Shown here: in pieces, positions 1-8,817 of the stretch | Layout of the letters: the number at the start of each line of letters is the position of its first letter | How positions within the stretch are numbered: position 1 is the stretch's first letter | DNA from: an uncultured Bacteroidota bacterium | GTDB lineage: Bacteria; Bacteroidota; Bacteroidia; Chitinophagales; Saprospiraceae | Reading direction: 5' to 3' | Assembly (NCBI GenBank): GCA_937876435.1 | Contig: CALEIL010000228.1 | Coordinates: forward strand, 1 to 26,456 | Length of the DNA: 26,456 bases | Notes under the pieces: model-generated | The model's input: the letters and a program-made list of their open reading frames with translations, nothing else | What the model was told of the DNA's origin: nothing | Database searches by the model: none | Position numbers and translations under genes: made by a program

Positions 1-583
1 ACAACATCTCACCGATCATTTTCTCCCGCATCTGTTCATTGTCATAGTTCAGATCCGCTACATCGGTCCAGCCCCAGGATTCACCGGTAGAAGGGTCAAT
101 CGGGTCAACGATCTTCCCCGCCTCATTTTGGGTATAGAAATCAGGATGTTCCGTAATCCAGACATGATCCCACCCGGTATGATTGGCTACCCAATCCAAT
201 ATAACATACATACCATTTGCGTGTGCGGTGGCAACCAATTCCCTGAAATCATCCAGGTCTCCAAATTCCGGATTGATTTTCCGGTAATCCTGTATCGCAT
301 AATAGCTGCCCAATGTTCCTTTTCTTTCAACTTCAGATATAGGATGGATGGGCATAAGCCATAGGATACGAACACCGAGATCTTTCAACCTGGGAATATC
401 GCTGGTAAACGCTTCAAAAGTCCCTTCCGGTGAATATTGCCGGATATTGACCTCATAGATTACGGCAGTTTCAAAATCGGTCTTTGAAACCGATGAAGAA
501 TGCCTACCCTGGGTGACGGTACCAGAAGTCTTACACGAACCAATCAGCAGTAAAAGGTAAAAAAGAATGGCAATTTTTCTCAT
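1..583 (-). CDS. GH13 alpha-amylase family lipoprotein, C-terminus cut by window edge
   Basis: The frame runs from an ATG at 581-583 to the left edge; 194 residues are visible. The start MRKIAILFYLLLLIGSC is a lipoprotein signal peptide with the acylated cysteine at residue 17. After C17 the sequence is KTSGTV, with no acidic surface-export signal, so the protein may face the periplasm; this is an inference. The catalytic barrel begins near residue 40 with VIYEVNIRQYSPEG. GH13 conserved region I is DWVANH at 130-135, and DVADLNYDN at 174-182 resembles region V. The catalytic nucleophile, acid and third aspartate lie beyond the edge, so activity and subfamily cannot be judged. It lies 35 bp downstream of the second GH13 gene on the same strand and is probably co-transcribed with it. 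It likely hydrolyses alpha-1,4-glucans or maltodextrins. Confidence 0.9.
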   Translation of the reverse strand, partial: MRKIAILFYLLLLIGSCKTSGTVTQGRHSSSVSKTDFETAVIYEVNIRQYSPEGTFEAFTSDIPRLKDLGVRILWLMPIHPISEVERKGTLGSYYAIQDYRKINPEFGDLDDFRELVATAHANGMYVILDWVANHTGWDHVWITEHPDFYTQNEAGKIVDPIDPSTGESWGWTDVADLNYDNEQMREKMIGEML

Positions 584-618
584 AATTTTGATTTATCAAT
601 TTGATGGTCAAGGGTATA

Positions 619-2463
619 TTACCTTTCCAACTCCAATATCAAAGCTGATTTGGAGGGAAGAGACAAAGTATGTGTTAGTTCATAAACTTTTTCAGATATG
701 ACATCCTTGCCGGTACGATTCTCCCCAATGCTTTCGCTGAACCGATCCAGATCGAGGCTTCGATCTTCCTGATTGTTGTTGATAACCACCATCACCTTAT
801 GGTCATCATCGGAGCGGAAATAGACGTATACTCCATTTTCAGGAATATATTGGGTCATATCCCCGGAATGTATCACTTTGGCTTCTTTACGCCAGTTGAA
901 CAATTTGGATGTAAAGTCGAAGTAGCGGCTTTGTTCTGGAGTTCTTCCAGACGCAACAAAGGCATTGTTCTCATCTCCAGGCCAGCCCCCCGGGAAGTCC
1001 CGGCGGATATCTCCATCTCCTGACCCTTTATCTCCCTTCATCCCGATCTCAGAGCCATAATAAATCTGTGGTATGCCCCTGACCGTGGCAATCAACGTCA
1101 TGATGAGCCGATAATCTTCAAATTCCGGGTATAACTCATTAATTCGGTGCGTGTCATGATTTTCCGGGAATACCAGGAGGTTGAATACATCGGCATACAA
1201 GAAATCGTTGACAAAATTTTCATACAATTGAATCATGCCCCGGTCCCAGGATGGATTGGTTTCCTGGAAAGCACCCAGGAGGGCATCGTGTAACGTAAAA
1301 TCCATGACGGTAGGCATATGGGAATTGTAACTTTGGATAGCCCCTATGGGACTGTTTCTTTGCCAATAGGATATCTGTGCCTGATCATGCATCCAAACCT
1401 CTCCCATCATATTGAAATTGGGATACTCATCCATTATGGCCTTTGTCCACCGAGAGATGCTTTCTTTATCGTTGTAGGAATAAGTGTCGACCCTCAATCC
1501 TGCAAGACCGGCGTATTCAATCCACCATATGGCATTTTGGATCAGATAATTCAAAACCAGGGGATTGGATTGGTTGAGGTCGGGCATAGAACTGACAAAC
1601 CAGCCATCCGCACAGTACCTCTGGTCAATCTTGGAAGCATTGGGGTCCATCTGGGTCTGCATCCGATAATTCGTCTGTTCATACCCTGGGAATTGATGGA
1701 TCCAGTCAAAGGCTGGCAAATCCCGAATCATCCAATGTTCCAGCCCCCAATGATTGGTGACATAATCCATGATCAAACCCATACCGCGCTTCTTCATCTC
1801 GTCGGCCAGCAGGCGATAATCTTCGTTGGAGCCGTATCTGGGATCGATTCGGTAAACATCACTCTGTGCATAGGTATGGTACGAATACCGTTCATCGTCA
1901 TCTGCGCACATCGGCGTACTCCAAATGGCTGTAACTCCGAGTTCCTCCAGGTAATCCAGGTGGTCGATGATGCCCCGGATATCCCCTCCATGTCTTCCAC
2001 CCTGATGTGTACGATTGACTTTCTCTACCATGTCCGGATGAGAATCTATGGTAGTATCTCCGTTGGCAAAACGATCGGGCATAAGCAAATAAATCACATC
2101 CGAAGAATCAAATCCCTTTCTTTCCGCTGACCCCTCTTCACGTGATAAAAATTCGTAATTGATGGAATGAACCACTTGATTATTTTCAAGAAGGTGAATA
2201 GGGTAGACACCTTCTGCCACCTTTCGGGTGTCTACCGTCACGAATACGTAATTCGGATTTTCAGTTCGTATCACATTTTTCACTGTCAGGACTGGCGATT
2301 GAATGTCCATACGGGCCAGGTTCTCACCATACAGTAGGATTTGAACTTCGGTCCGGTGCATGTCGCTCCACCAAAAGGGAGGTTCCACCCGATCTATTTG
2401 CGCATGAAGGGTCACAAAACCAAAAGCAAATACGATCATCCACATTTTTCTGATTGTCCTCAT
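619..2463 (-). CDS. SusA/neopullulanase-like GH13 glycoside hydrolase (periplasmic)
   Basis: This 614-residue protein has a signal peptide (residues 1-21, ending FVTLHAQ) and no lipobox, so it is probably periplasmic. Residues about 23-105 resemble the cyclomaltodextrinase-type N-terminal beta domain. The GH13 barrel follows from about 120, and a small beta domain closes the protein (about 535-614). The conserved regions are complete: region I DYVTNH (233-238), region II GLRVDTYSY (322-330, nucleophile D326), region III GEVW (354-357, acid E355) and region IV ENHD (434-437, D437). MPDLN (293-297) is the region V form seen in the neopullulanase/cyclomaltodextrinase group. It should cleave imported maltodextrins or pullulan to maltose and small oligosaccharides. 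It sits downstream of the maltose phosphorylase after a 215-bp gap and just upstream of a second GH13. The family is certain; the exact specificity is inferred. Confidence 0.93.
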   Translation of the reverse strand: MRTIRKMWMIVFAFGFVTLHAQIDRVEPPFWWSDMHRTEVQILLYGENLARMDIQSPVLTVKNVIRTENPNYVFVTVDTRKVAEGVYPIHLLENNQVVHSINYEFLSREEGSAERKGFDSSDVIYLLMPDRFANGDTTIDSHPDMVEKVNRTHQGGRHGGDIRGIIDHLDYLEELGVTAIWSTPMCADDDERYSYHTYAQSDVYRIDPRYGSNEDYRLLADEMKKRGMGLIMDYVTNHWGLEHWMIRDLPAFDWIHQFPGYEQTNYRMQTQMDPNASKIDQRYCADGWFVSSMPDLNQSNPLVLNYLIQNAIWWIEYAGLAGLRVDTYSYNDKESISRWTKAIMDEYPNFNMMGEVWMHDQAQISYWQRNSPIGAIQSYNSHMPTVMDFTLHDALLGAFQETNPSWDRGMIQLYENFVNDFLYADVFNLLVFPENHDTHRINELYPEFEDYRLIMTLIATVRGIPQIYYGSEIGMKGDKGSGDGDIRRDFPGGWPGDENNAFVASGRTPEQSRYFDFTSKLFNWRKEAKVIHSGDMTQYIPENGVYVYFRSDDDHKVMVVINNNQEDRSLDLDRFSESIGENRTGKDVISEKVYELTHTLSLPSKSALILELER

Positions 2464-2565
2464 TGTGATTCTCTATTTTTCATTCAACAAATTATATTAG
2501 CTAGTGCACCAGTCACTAAATTCGTGACACTTCTGACGGATTCTTTTTCGCCATATCCTCATCAT

Positions 2566-2602
2566 CTAAAGCCTTATGTAGCTATGGCTATACGCGGTTT
2601 AG
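2566..2602 (-). terminator. Hairpin between maltose phosphorylase and the GH13 gene
   Basis: The arms CTAAAgCC (2566-2573) and GGTTTAG (2596-2602) pair with one bulged base. They enclose an inner stem TAGC/GCTA (2579-2582 with 2587-2590). No clear U-run follows on the minus strand, so this could be a weak terminator, a processing site or a leader structure ahead of the GH13 gene. Nearby, GTCAC/GTGAC (2512-2516, 2524-2528) forms another short inverted repeat closer to that start. I see no gene in 2464-2678. Confidence 0.3.
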
Positions 2603-2678
2603 CTTCTTCGATCTGACAAAAAATAACCTCGTCTTAAGTATCACGAACTTAATGCCCGGCACACTAGTTTTCCATGGT

Positions 2679-4982
2679 TCAATAGGCAATCGTTTCCACT
2701 TGTATCTCTTGATCGTTGACCAATACAGGAAACGGAAGCTCCTGGTCAGCGTATACGGTTATTTCGGATTGGCTCACAACCACCTGAATTACAAACTCCC
2801 GAAAGTTTACTTTGAAAGAATACGAATCCCATTGTATGGGTATTCGGGGAGTGAACGTCAGTGTGTCATCCCTGACCCGCATACCACCAAATCCTTCCAC
2901 TATGCTAAGCCAGGTTCCAGCCATAGACGTAATATGCAATCCCTCGTGTACTTCTTTATTGTAATCGTCCAGATCCAAACGGGATGTTCTGAGGTACATT
3001 TCATACGCTTTGTTCATGCGGTTCAATGATGCGGCTAAAATGCTATGAACACAGGGAGACAGGGAAGATTCGTGTACGGTAATGGGTTCATAAAAATCGA
3101 AGTGACGTTCCAGTTCAGCCTTCGAAAAATGATCTTCAAAAAAGTAAAATCCCTGCAAAACATCGGCTTGTTTGATAAAGGGAGATCGTAAAATTCGGTC
3201 CCAGGACCAGTGCTGATTAATCGGACTTTGCTCCGGTGGAATGTCCGTCACTAAGAGGCGCTCCTTGTCCAAAAATCCATCTTGCTGTAGATAAACATCA
3301 AACTCTTCCGAATACGGTAAATACATTTGGTCAGCCAGAGCAATCCATTTTTGTATTTCCTCGTCCGTCAAACAAGTTTTGTGCACGATCCGGTCAAAGT
3401 CCTCCGGGTATTCATCGTGGACACGTCGAACTTGCTCTGTGGCATACCGAAGGCACCACCGGGCTAAGTAATTGGTATACCAATTATTGTTGATATTATT
3501 TTCGTATTCATTGGGCCCGGTCACCCCCAGTATTACGTAATGTTTTTTGTCCTGAGAAAAATGGGCGCGTTGGGACCAAAACCGGGCAATCGCCACGATG
3601 ACTTCCAGACCTTTTTCAGGGATGTATGTATTGTCACCAGTGTACCGCGTGTAATTGTAAATCGCGTAAACTATAGCTCCATTTCGGTGGATTTCCTCGA
3701 ACGTAATCTCCCATTCATTGTGACATTCTTCACCATTTATGGTCACCATGGGGTACAATGCCGCACCATGATCAAAACCGAGTTTCGCCGCATTTTGGAT
3801 TGCCTTTTCCAGGTGTTGGTACCGGTAATTTAATAGATTTCGGGCGACCTTCGCTCCCTTAGTGACCTGATAAAAGGGAAGGCAAAAGGCCTCAGTGTCC
3901 CAGTAAGTACTCCCCCCATATTTTTCTCCAGTGAACCCTTTGGGTCCAATATTGAGTCGATGGTCCCTTCCCAGATAGGTTTGGTTGAGTTGAAATATAT
4001 TAAACCGGATTCCTTGCTGGGCTTTTAAATCTCCTTCGACGGTGATGTCAGCACTATTCCATATATCGGCCCACGCCTTTGTTTGGTTTTGGAGCATACC
4101 ATAATACCCGACCCTATCAGCTTCATCCAAAACCTGATGTACCACAGCTTCCAAATCATCTTTATCGTGGTTCAAAGAAGTGACATACCCTCCCGTTTTG
4201 GTCAGCGTAAAGGTTTGACCTCTTTCTACCTCATACTCATAGATCTGCTTCAAACAGGTCACGTTGTGTACATGGATATCTACTGGATCCACATCGAGAA
4301 GTCTCCCGTTGAGACTAAGTTTATTATTCATAAAGGCCGCGACATAAAACTCAGTTTTACGGGTACGCGTTAGAATACTTCCCCTGCTCTTTCCTTCTGT
4401 GATCCGGAGTGTATCCCAGAATTTGTCGTCCCAATTCGCGTCCTGATTTTCAACACCGCTATCCAGGTAAGGGATAAAATTTATCCGCACATCGCGATTG
4501 AGGGGGATCACGGAGTATCGGATCACACCTATCTCATCCATCTCCAGGCTCAGAAATCGTCGCGAGACCACTCTGACCCGGGCTCCATTGGGAAGCGTGG
4601 CTTCAAAGGAGCGTTCATACCACCCTTCCTGCATATTCAGTTGCCTTCGGAAGTAATCGACTGTCACGCATTTCGCCAGATCCAATTCTTCTCCGTCGAT
4701 CCATACGTCAATCCCGATCCAATTGGGTGCGTTCAGTACCTTTGCAAAGTACTCAGGATATCCGATTTTCCACCACCCTACTCTGGTTTTATCCGGGTAA
4801 TAAATTCCTGCGATATAGCTCCCCTGAAACGTATCACCCGAATACCGCTCCTCGAAGTTAGCGCGTTGTCCCATCGCCCCATTCCCCAGGCTAAACAAAC
4901 TTTCTGCCGCCCGGATTCTTAGTGGGTCATACCCTTCTTCGATGATCGACCAGGCGTCGGGTTTGATAAAATTTCGATTCAT
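2679..4982 (-). CDS. Maltose phosphorylase (GH65 family)
   Basis: This 767-residue protein has no signal peptide and is cytoplasmic. GH65 maltose phosphorylases convert maltose plus phosphate into glucose and beta-D-glucose-1-phosphate, conserving bond energy. The N-terminal beta-sandwich covers about 1-280, followed by the (alpha/alpha)6 barrel to about 690 and a small C-terminal beta domain. The catalytic-acid segment is GEECHNEWEITFEEIHRNG within 417-435. HESSLSPCVHS (637-647) is the conserved phosphate-site segment near the end of the barrel, and GVTGPNEYENNINNNW (486-501) is strongly maltose-phosphorylase-like. The start codon overlaps the stop of the beta-phosphoglucomutase gene by 4 bp (ATGA), which points to translational coupling with the enzyme that uses its product. 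Trehalose or kojibiose phosphorylase would be alternatives within GH65. The starch context and these motifs favour maltose. Confidence 0.93.
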   Translation of the reverse strand: MNRNFIKPDAWSIIEEGYDPLRIRAAESLFSLGNGAMGQRANFEERYSGDTFQGSYIAGIYYPDKTRVGWWKIGYPEYFAKVLNAPNWIGIDVWIDGEELDLAKCVTVDYFRRQLNMQEGWYERSFEATLPNGARVRVVSRRFLSLEMDEIGVIRYSVIPLNRDVRINFIPYLDSGVENQDANWDDKFWDTLRITEGKSRGSILTRTRKTEFYVAAFMNNKLSLNGRLLDVDPVDIHVHNVTCLKQIYEYEVERGQTFTLTKTGGYVTSLNHDKDDLEAVVHQVLDEADRVGYYGMLQNQTKAWADIWNSADITVEGDLKAQQGIRFNIFQLNQTYLGRDHRLNIGPKGFTGEKYGGSTYWDTEAFCLPFYQVTKGAKVARNLLNYRYQHLEKAIQNAAKLGFDHGAALYPMVTINGEECHNEWEITFEEIHRNGAIVYAIYNYTRYTGDNTYIPEKGLEVIVAIARFWSQRAHFSQDKKHYVILGVTGPNEYENNINNNWYTNYLARWCLRYATEQVRRVHDEYPEDFDRIVHKTCLTDEEIQKWIALADQMYLPYSEEFDVYLQQDGFLDKERLLVTDIPPEQSPINQHWSWDRILRSPFIKQADVLQGFYFFEDHFSKAELERHFDFYEPITVHESSLSPCVHSILAASLNRMNKAYEMYLRTSRLDLDDYNKEVHEGLHITSMAGTWLSIVEGFGGMRVRDDTLTFTPRIPIQWDSYSFKVNFREFVIQVVVSQSEITVYADQELPFPVLVNDQEIQVETIAY

Positions 4983-5626
4983 TTTCTCAACTGATTGATA
5001 AATTCAATAGATATATTTTGAAAATCAGGAAATATCCAGTCGGCTCCGGAAAGATGATAGGATGTACCGATCCCAACAGTTATCATGCCTACCGATTTTG
5101 CTGCTACTATACCTGCCTCCGAATCCTCAAAGACTACGCATTGGTCGTACCTGACGCCCAACTGATCCGCAGCCCGGGTAAATACCTCTGGATCGGGTTT
5201 GGCAGTTTTAACACTATTGCCATCCAGTATTATTTCAAATGCATCCGTCATTTTAAGCTTTAAAAGGATAATGTGAGCATTTCTGCTGGCCGATCCGATG
5301 GCCGTTAGGTAACCAGCTAGACGAGCATTATGAATGAATTCCCGCACACCAGGCAATGCATCCCGGGGCGTAATTTGGTCCACCAGGGAGAGATAATATT
5401 CATTTTTCTCAAACATTATCCGCTCAAAGTGAGTCGGAACTACTGATGTATTGGCCCATCCCAATATCTTGATCAGCGAATCCCGTCGACTGATTCCTTT
5501 CAGCCTTTCGTTTTGTTCCCGGGTCAGACTAAATCCAAATTCTTCACCTACCATTTTCCAGGCCAGATAGTGAAATTCAGCTGTGTCTACGATCACACCA
5601 TCCAGGTCAAATATCAAAGCTCTCAT
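4979..5626 (-). CDS. pgmB: Beta-phosphoglucomutase (HAD superfamily)
   Basis: This enzyme converts beta-glucose-1-phosphate into glucose-6-phosphate, linking maltose phosphorylase to glycolysis. I chose the ATG at 5626, giving 215 residues. The frame stays open upstream, but that extension overlaps the transporter gene and lies ahead of the usual HAD start. Visible motifs are DLDGVIVDT (7-15; nucleophile D8 and acid/base D10), the substrate-loop segment LKGISRRDSL (42-51), GSASRNA (111-117), KPDPEVF (K143) and VFEDSEAGI (E167, D168). The length matches Lactococcus beta-phosphoglucomutase (about 221). The gene overlaps both neighbours by 4 bp (ATGA): the transporter upstream and the maltose phosphorylase downstream. 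A related HAD phosphatase is unlikely given the cap-loop match and this context. Confidence 0.93.
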   Translation of the reverse strand: MRALIFDLDGVIVDTAEFHYLAWKMVGEEFGFSLTREQNERLKGISRRDSLIKILGWANTSVVPTHFERIMFEKNEYYLSLVDQITPRDALPGVREFIHNARLAGYLTAIGSASRNAHIILLKLKMTDAFEIILDGNSVKTAKPDPEVFTRAADQLGVRYDQCVVFEDSEAGIVAAKSVGMITVGIGTSYHLSGADWIFPDFQNISIEFINQLRK

Positions 5627-7164
5627 ACCCCTTTTGATTTCGATTGCCAATTGACAAGTACTGGATCGGTATGATCCTTCACGCGCAAACTCAGTAAACC
5701 CGCCAGGATCATTGCGCATCCCCCCACCACTAGCGCATAGACCGGTTGGTGATCAAACAACCGAGATACGATATAGCCCAGAACGGTTGCCGCAACGATT
5801 TGAGGGAGGACGATAAAAAAATTAAATACCCCCATGTAGTAGCCCATTTTGGAAGCGGGCAAAGAACCAGAAAGCATGGCGTAAGGCATGGACAAAATAC
5901 TAGCCCAGGCAATACCCACGCCTATCATGGAAATCAACAAGAGAGCAGGTTCAGTAATAAAAAATACAGATATCAGTCCGCATCCTCCGAGGCATAAGGC
6001 CAGGAAATGGGTGCCCCGACGACTGATTATTTGAGCAATAACAGGAAGTAAAAAGGCCACGAGTGCTGCCACACCGTTATATACTCCAAATAATAATGTA
6101 ACCCAGTCAGCCCCCTCATTGTATAGAAGAGTAGTAGGGTCTGATGTCCCGTAAATATGTCCCGTCACGGCCTGGGTGGTATATATCCACATTGAAAACA
6201 GAGCGAACCAGGAAAAAAATTGTACCCAGGCTAACTGTTTCATCGCAGACGGCATCCCGATCAAATCAACCATGATCGTTGCAAATCCAGCTGCTTGATT
6301 TTTTCGTCGAATCCACAGCGCTAACAAAAACAATCCACCCAAAATCACTAAGCCAAATGAGAGAATATACAGTTCTTTTTCGAGATTGGATCCCCACAAA
6401 ATAGCTGTCAGCACCAGGCCGAGGAGTCCGGACAAAAGTCCTGCATTTCGTAAATTCGCTTCAATATTTGAATGCTTGTGTGTTTCTGACTGAGAGTTGA
6501 TCTGCATTTTCCTCTCAGTAGCTTCGAATACAGCCAGCTCTTCGGGGGTATACTCCTTGGATGAATACACCGTCCATCCGACCGCCGTGATAAAAGCGAC
6601 AGCTCCCACGTAGTAGGACCACTTCACAGAATCGGGGATTTCTCCCGCTGCTGCCACATTACTTATCCCAAACCAATTGGTAAAAACAAAAGGCAACACG
6701 GATCCTACCACTGCGCCGACGCCGATAAAAAAACTTTGCATAGCAAATCCTCTGGTTCGTTGTTGGTTAGGTAGATTATCTCCTACGAAGGCCCGGAAGG
6801 GTTCCATGGAGATATTGATGGATGCATCCATGATCCACAGCATACCAGCAGCCATCCAAAGTGTAGGAGAATTGGGCATAATAACCAGGGCCAGGGAAGC
6901 CAGAATAGCTCCAAATAAGAAATAGGGGCGGCGTCTGCCCAGGCGGGTCCATGTCCGATCGCTAAAATATCCAACAATCGGTTGGACGATCAATCCAGTC
7001 ACCGGAGCTGCTATCCACAAAATTGGGATGTCGTCAATTCTTGCACCCAGGGTCTCAAAGATTCTGGAGGTGTTTGCGTTTTGTAACGCAAAACCAAATT
7101 GAATTCCCAAAAAGCCGAAACTCATATTCCAGATCTCCCGGAAACTCAGTTCGCGTTTTTTCAT
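5623..7164 (-). CDS. MFS sugar transporter, probable maltose uptake carrier
   Basis: This 513-residue polytopic membrane protein has about 12 hydrophobic segments. It has a hydrophilic central loop at about 195-230, with the run EEL..FEATERKMQ, after the sixth. The N-terminal half shows LQNANTSRIFETLGA (27-41) and the loop GYFSDRTWTRLGRRRP (65-80). That loop is the MFS signature between helices 2 and 3, in the form typical of SLC45/sucrose-maltose type carriers. It is the first gene of a tightly packed operon with beta-phosphoglucomutase and maltose phosphorylase, so inner-membrane import of maltose is the natural reading. The substrate is inferred from context, not read from the sequence. 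The intergenic region upstream of its start (7165-7366) carries motifs shared with the susC upstream region. Confidence 0.88.
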   Translation of the reverse strand: MKKRELSFREIWNMSFGFLGIQFGFALQNANTSRIFETLGARIDDIPILWIAAPVTGLIVQPIVGYFSDRTWTRLGRRRPYFLFGAILASLALVIMPNSPTLWMAAGMLWIMDASINISMEPFRAFVGDNLPNQQRTRGFAMQSFFIGVGAVVGSVLPFVFTNWFGISNVAAAGEIPDSVKWSYYVGAVAFITAVGWTVYSSKEYTPEELAVFEATERKMQINSQSETHKHSNIEANLRNAGLLSGLLGLVLTAILWGSNLEKELYILSFGLVILGGLFLLALWIRRKNQAAGFATIMVDLIGMPSAMKQLAWVQFFSWFALFSMWIYTTQAVTGHIYGTSDPTTLLYNEGADWVTLLFGVYNGVAALVAFLLPVIAQIISRRGTHFLALCLGGCGLISVFFITEPALLLISMIGVGIAWASILSMPYAMLSGSLPASKMGYYMGVFNFFIVLPQIVAATVLGYIVSRLFDHQPVYALVVGGCAMILAGLLSLRVKDHTDPVLVNWQSKSKGV

Positions 7165-7233
7165 TATTTCATCTTATGTATACAGAAAAATTCTAGTGGT
7201 TATTAGACCAGGTCAGGCCACAACCATAGAATA

Positions 7234-7252
7234 CAGGCAGGAAAAATTGACA
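7234..7252 (+). promoter_or_regulatory. Candidate operator copy upstream of the MFS operon (shared with susC)
   Basis: CAGGcaGGAAAAATTGACA here matches CAGGttGGAAAAATTGACA at 8758-8776 in 17 of 19 positions, including 13 identical bases in a row. It lies 70-88 bp upstream of the transporter start, whereas the other copy is 42-60 bp upstream of susC. Both read on the plus strand, so orientation relative to the downstream gene differs. The motif is not palindromic, unlike usual LacI sites. Function is inferred only from its occurrence before both arms of the locus. Confidence 0.4.
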
Positions 7253-7278
7253 AATTGACGGGCTAAATATAGAAAGTA

Positions 7279-7305
7279 TTTTCATTCCCGATGAAAACGA
7301 ATAGT
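7279..7305. promoter_or_regulatory. Inverted repeat TTTTCAT-N5-ATGAAAA, candidate operator
   Basis: TTTTCAT (7279-7285) and ATGAAAA (7291-7297) are perfect inverted arms separated by 5 bp, within the 202-bp gap between LacI and the transporter. On the minus strand the right half reads ACTAT-TCGTTTTC (7305 down to 7293). That closely matches ACTACA-TCGTTTTC at 8686-8699 ahead of susC, so the two arms of the locus share a second motif. The symmetry fits a dimeric regulator such as the adjacent LacI-family protein. This is an inference without binding data. Confidence 0.35.
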
Positions 7306-7366
7306 ATTTTAACACTTGACCTCAATTTTTTCCGGATACAGATAATATATCTCAGAAAACTGGTGC

Positions 7367-8386
7367 TCAAAGTTTCCTGGTCGATTCCCGTAGTACCAGT
7401 TGGGTTCGCACAACCTCGGTACGAAAATATTCCTCGCCAGCGTCGCTTTCTATTTTTTCAATTAACATTTCCGCTGACTTTTCCCCCATTCGAAACCCGT
7501 TTTGATCGATCGCCGTTAATTTGGGGTATGCGTTTCGGGCCAAAAAACCGTCTGCAAAGCCTATTATAGAAACATCATCTGGAATTCGAATTCCCCGATC
7601 ATGAGCCTCCCGTAGGGAGGTGGCAGCAAAAAACTCATTCACGCACAAAAGTCCGTCGAATTGATGATGGTCAAACAAATGTTTGATTTCTACGTCGGAT
7701 TCGATATCATCAATCACCACGATCAAATCCTCATGGACCGGCATTCCGGCGTCTTTGAGGGCCTCAAAATACCCCTGATTTCTCAGTTTACCGACACTGA
7801 TATGGTCGGGGATTGTCAGCAAGGCGATTCGACGGCAACCTGTTTTGAGAAGATAATTGACACCAGAATACGCCGCATAGGTATCGTCCACCACGACTTT
7901 ATCACAGTATACATCATAGGTCACCCGGTCAAACATCACCAGAGGCATTCCCCGGTTGATCACTTCCTTAAGATGGTGGTAATCTTGTTTGAGCTGGGTT
8001 TCTTTGGTCAACGCGACTATAAATCCGTCGATTGCTCCATTGGCCAGCGTTTCCATGTTGATCACTTCCCGGTCAAACGATTCATTGGAAAAACACACCA
8101 CCACGTTGTACCCTCGCTGATTGGCTACGTTCTCGATTCCGTTGATGACCATTGAAAAGAAGTTGTGTACGATTTCAGGAATAATTACACCAAGGGTTCG
8201 GAATTTCTTATTCTTCAGACTCAGGGCTATGCTATTGGGTCGGTAGTTATGGAACTTAGCAAATGCCTGAATCCTTTCCCTGGTGTCCAGACCTATTTCG
8301 TCGCTGTCCCGCAAGGCTTTGGATACGGTAGATATCGACACCCCGAGTTCTTTGGCGATTTGCTTTAATGTGATTCTTTTGCTCAT
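7367..8386 (-). CDS. LacI-family transcriptional regulator of the maltose locus
   Basis: This 339-residue protein has the usual LacI length. The N-terminal helix-turn-helix is ITLKQIAKELGVSISTVSKAL (residues 5-25), followed by the hinge region around YRPNSIALSLKNKK (48-61). A periplasmic-binding-protein-like effector domain runs from LGVIIPEIVHNFFS (about 65) to the end. The start is supported by the purine-rich GGGGAA just before the ATG. The gene lies between the divergent maltose-uptake operon and the susCDE operon, and both upstream regions carry shared motifs, so it probably controls both arms in response to maltose or a derivative. Effector and sign of control cannot be read from the sequence. 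The gene appears to be transcribed on the same strand as the transporter operon downstream of it. Confidence 0.92.
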   Translation of the reverse strand: MSKRITLKQIAKELGVSISTVSKALRDSDEIGLDTRERIQAFAKFHNYRPNSIALSLKNKKFRTLGVIIPEIVHNFFSMVINGIENVANQRGYNVVVCFSNESFDREVINMETLANGAIDGFIVALTKETQLKQDYHHLKEVINRGMPLVMFDRVTYDVYCDKVVVDDTYAAYSGVNYLLKTGCRRIALLTIPDHISVGKLRNQGYFEALKDAGMPVHEDLIVVIDDIESDVEIKHLFDHHQFDGLLCVNEFFAATSLREAHDRGIRIPDDVSIIGFADGFLARNAYPKLTAIDQNGFRMGEKSAEMLIEKIESDAGEEYFRTEVVRTQLVLRESTRKL

Positions 8387-8817
8387 TTCCCCTAAAAGTA
8401 CAATATTTCAACCGCATAAAAAACCGGAATTTTAACAAAGTGCCCGTATTTTTAGAGTCCATTCAAAATGACCTCGAGCAGTTAGTGGATGACCTAATCT
8501 CCCAGACCGCTGGATATCAAATGCGACTCTAAATCTGGTGAATCGGTTTACAAATGCCCTAATTATTGTAGCATTGGATTTCAATAATTTCATCAGGTAA
8601 GATCGATCGAGGTTTCCAACAAAATCCCGGAGTGTGGAAAAGGATATGACCACCAATTAAGTTAAAAATTCAAAAAGTTTTCAACACTACATCGTTTTCG
8701 TAAAGGAAATCATAACTATCTATTTTTTAGTAGTGAAAATATTTTCTACGTTTAGGTCAGGTTGGAAAAATTGACAGTTTTTAAGACGAATTTTTAAAAA
8801 TAAAATTCACGTAGAAA
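8387..8817. other. 431-bp divergent regulatory region between lacI and susC
   Basis: No credible gene lies here; the short frames have no recognisable features. The region is AT-rich toward susC. It contains ACTACATCGTTTTC (8686-8699), the 12-bp palindrome GAAAATATTTTC (8735-8746), an 11-bp inverted repeat pair ending at the susC start codon, and CAGGttGGAAAAATTGACA (8758-8776). Both the lacI and susC promoters must lie here. I could not place a convincing Bacteroidota -33/-7 pair (TTG and TAnnTTTG) for either gene. Confidence 0.6.

Noticed and set aside
1318..2130. Long open frame (270 residues) on the plus strand
   Set aside because: It lies entirely antisense to the GH13 gene at 619-2463, whose catalytic motifs are complete; the translation has no recognisable domain.
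5627..5719. N-terminal extension of the beta-phosphoglucomutase
   Set aside because: It overlaps the transporter C-terminus and precedes the canonical HAD start; the ATG at 5626 gives the family length and an ATGA overlap.
8432..8656. Small open frames in the lacI-susC gap
   Set aside because: No start-site support and no recognisable protein features; they cover a regulatory region.
8772..8807. Sigma-70-like promoter beginning with TTGACA before susC
   Set aside because: No -10 or Bacteroidota -7 element at correct spacing; the TTGACA is part of the motif shared with 7234-7252.
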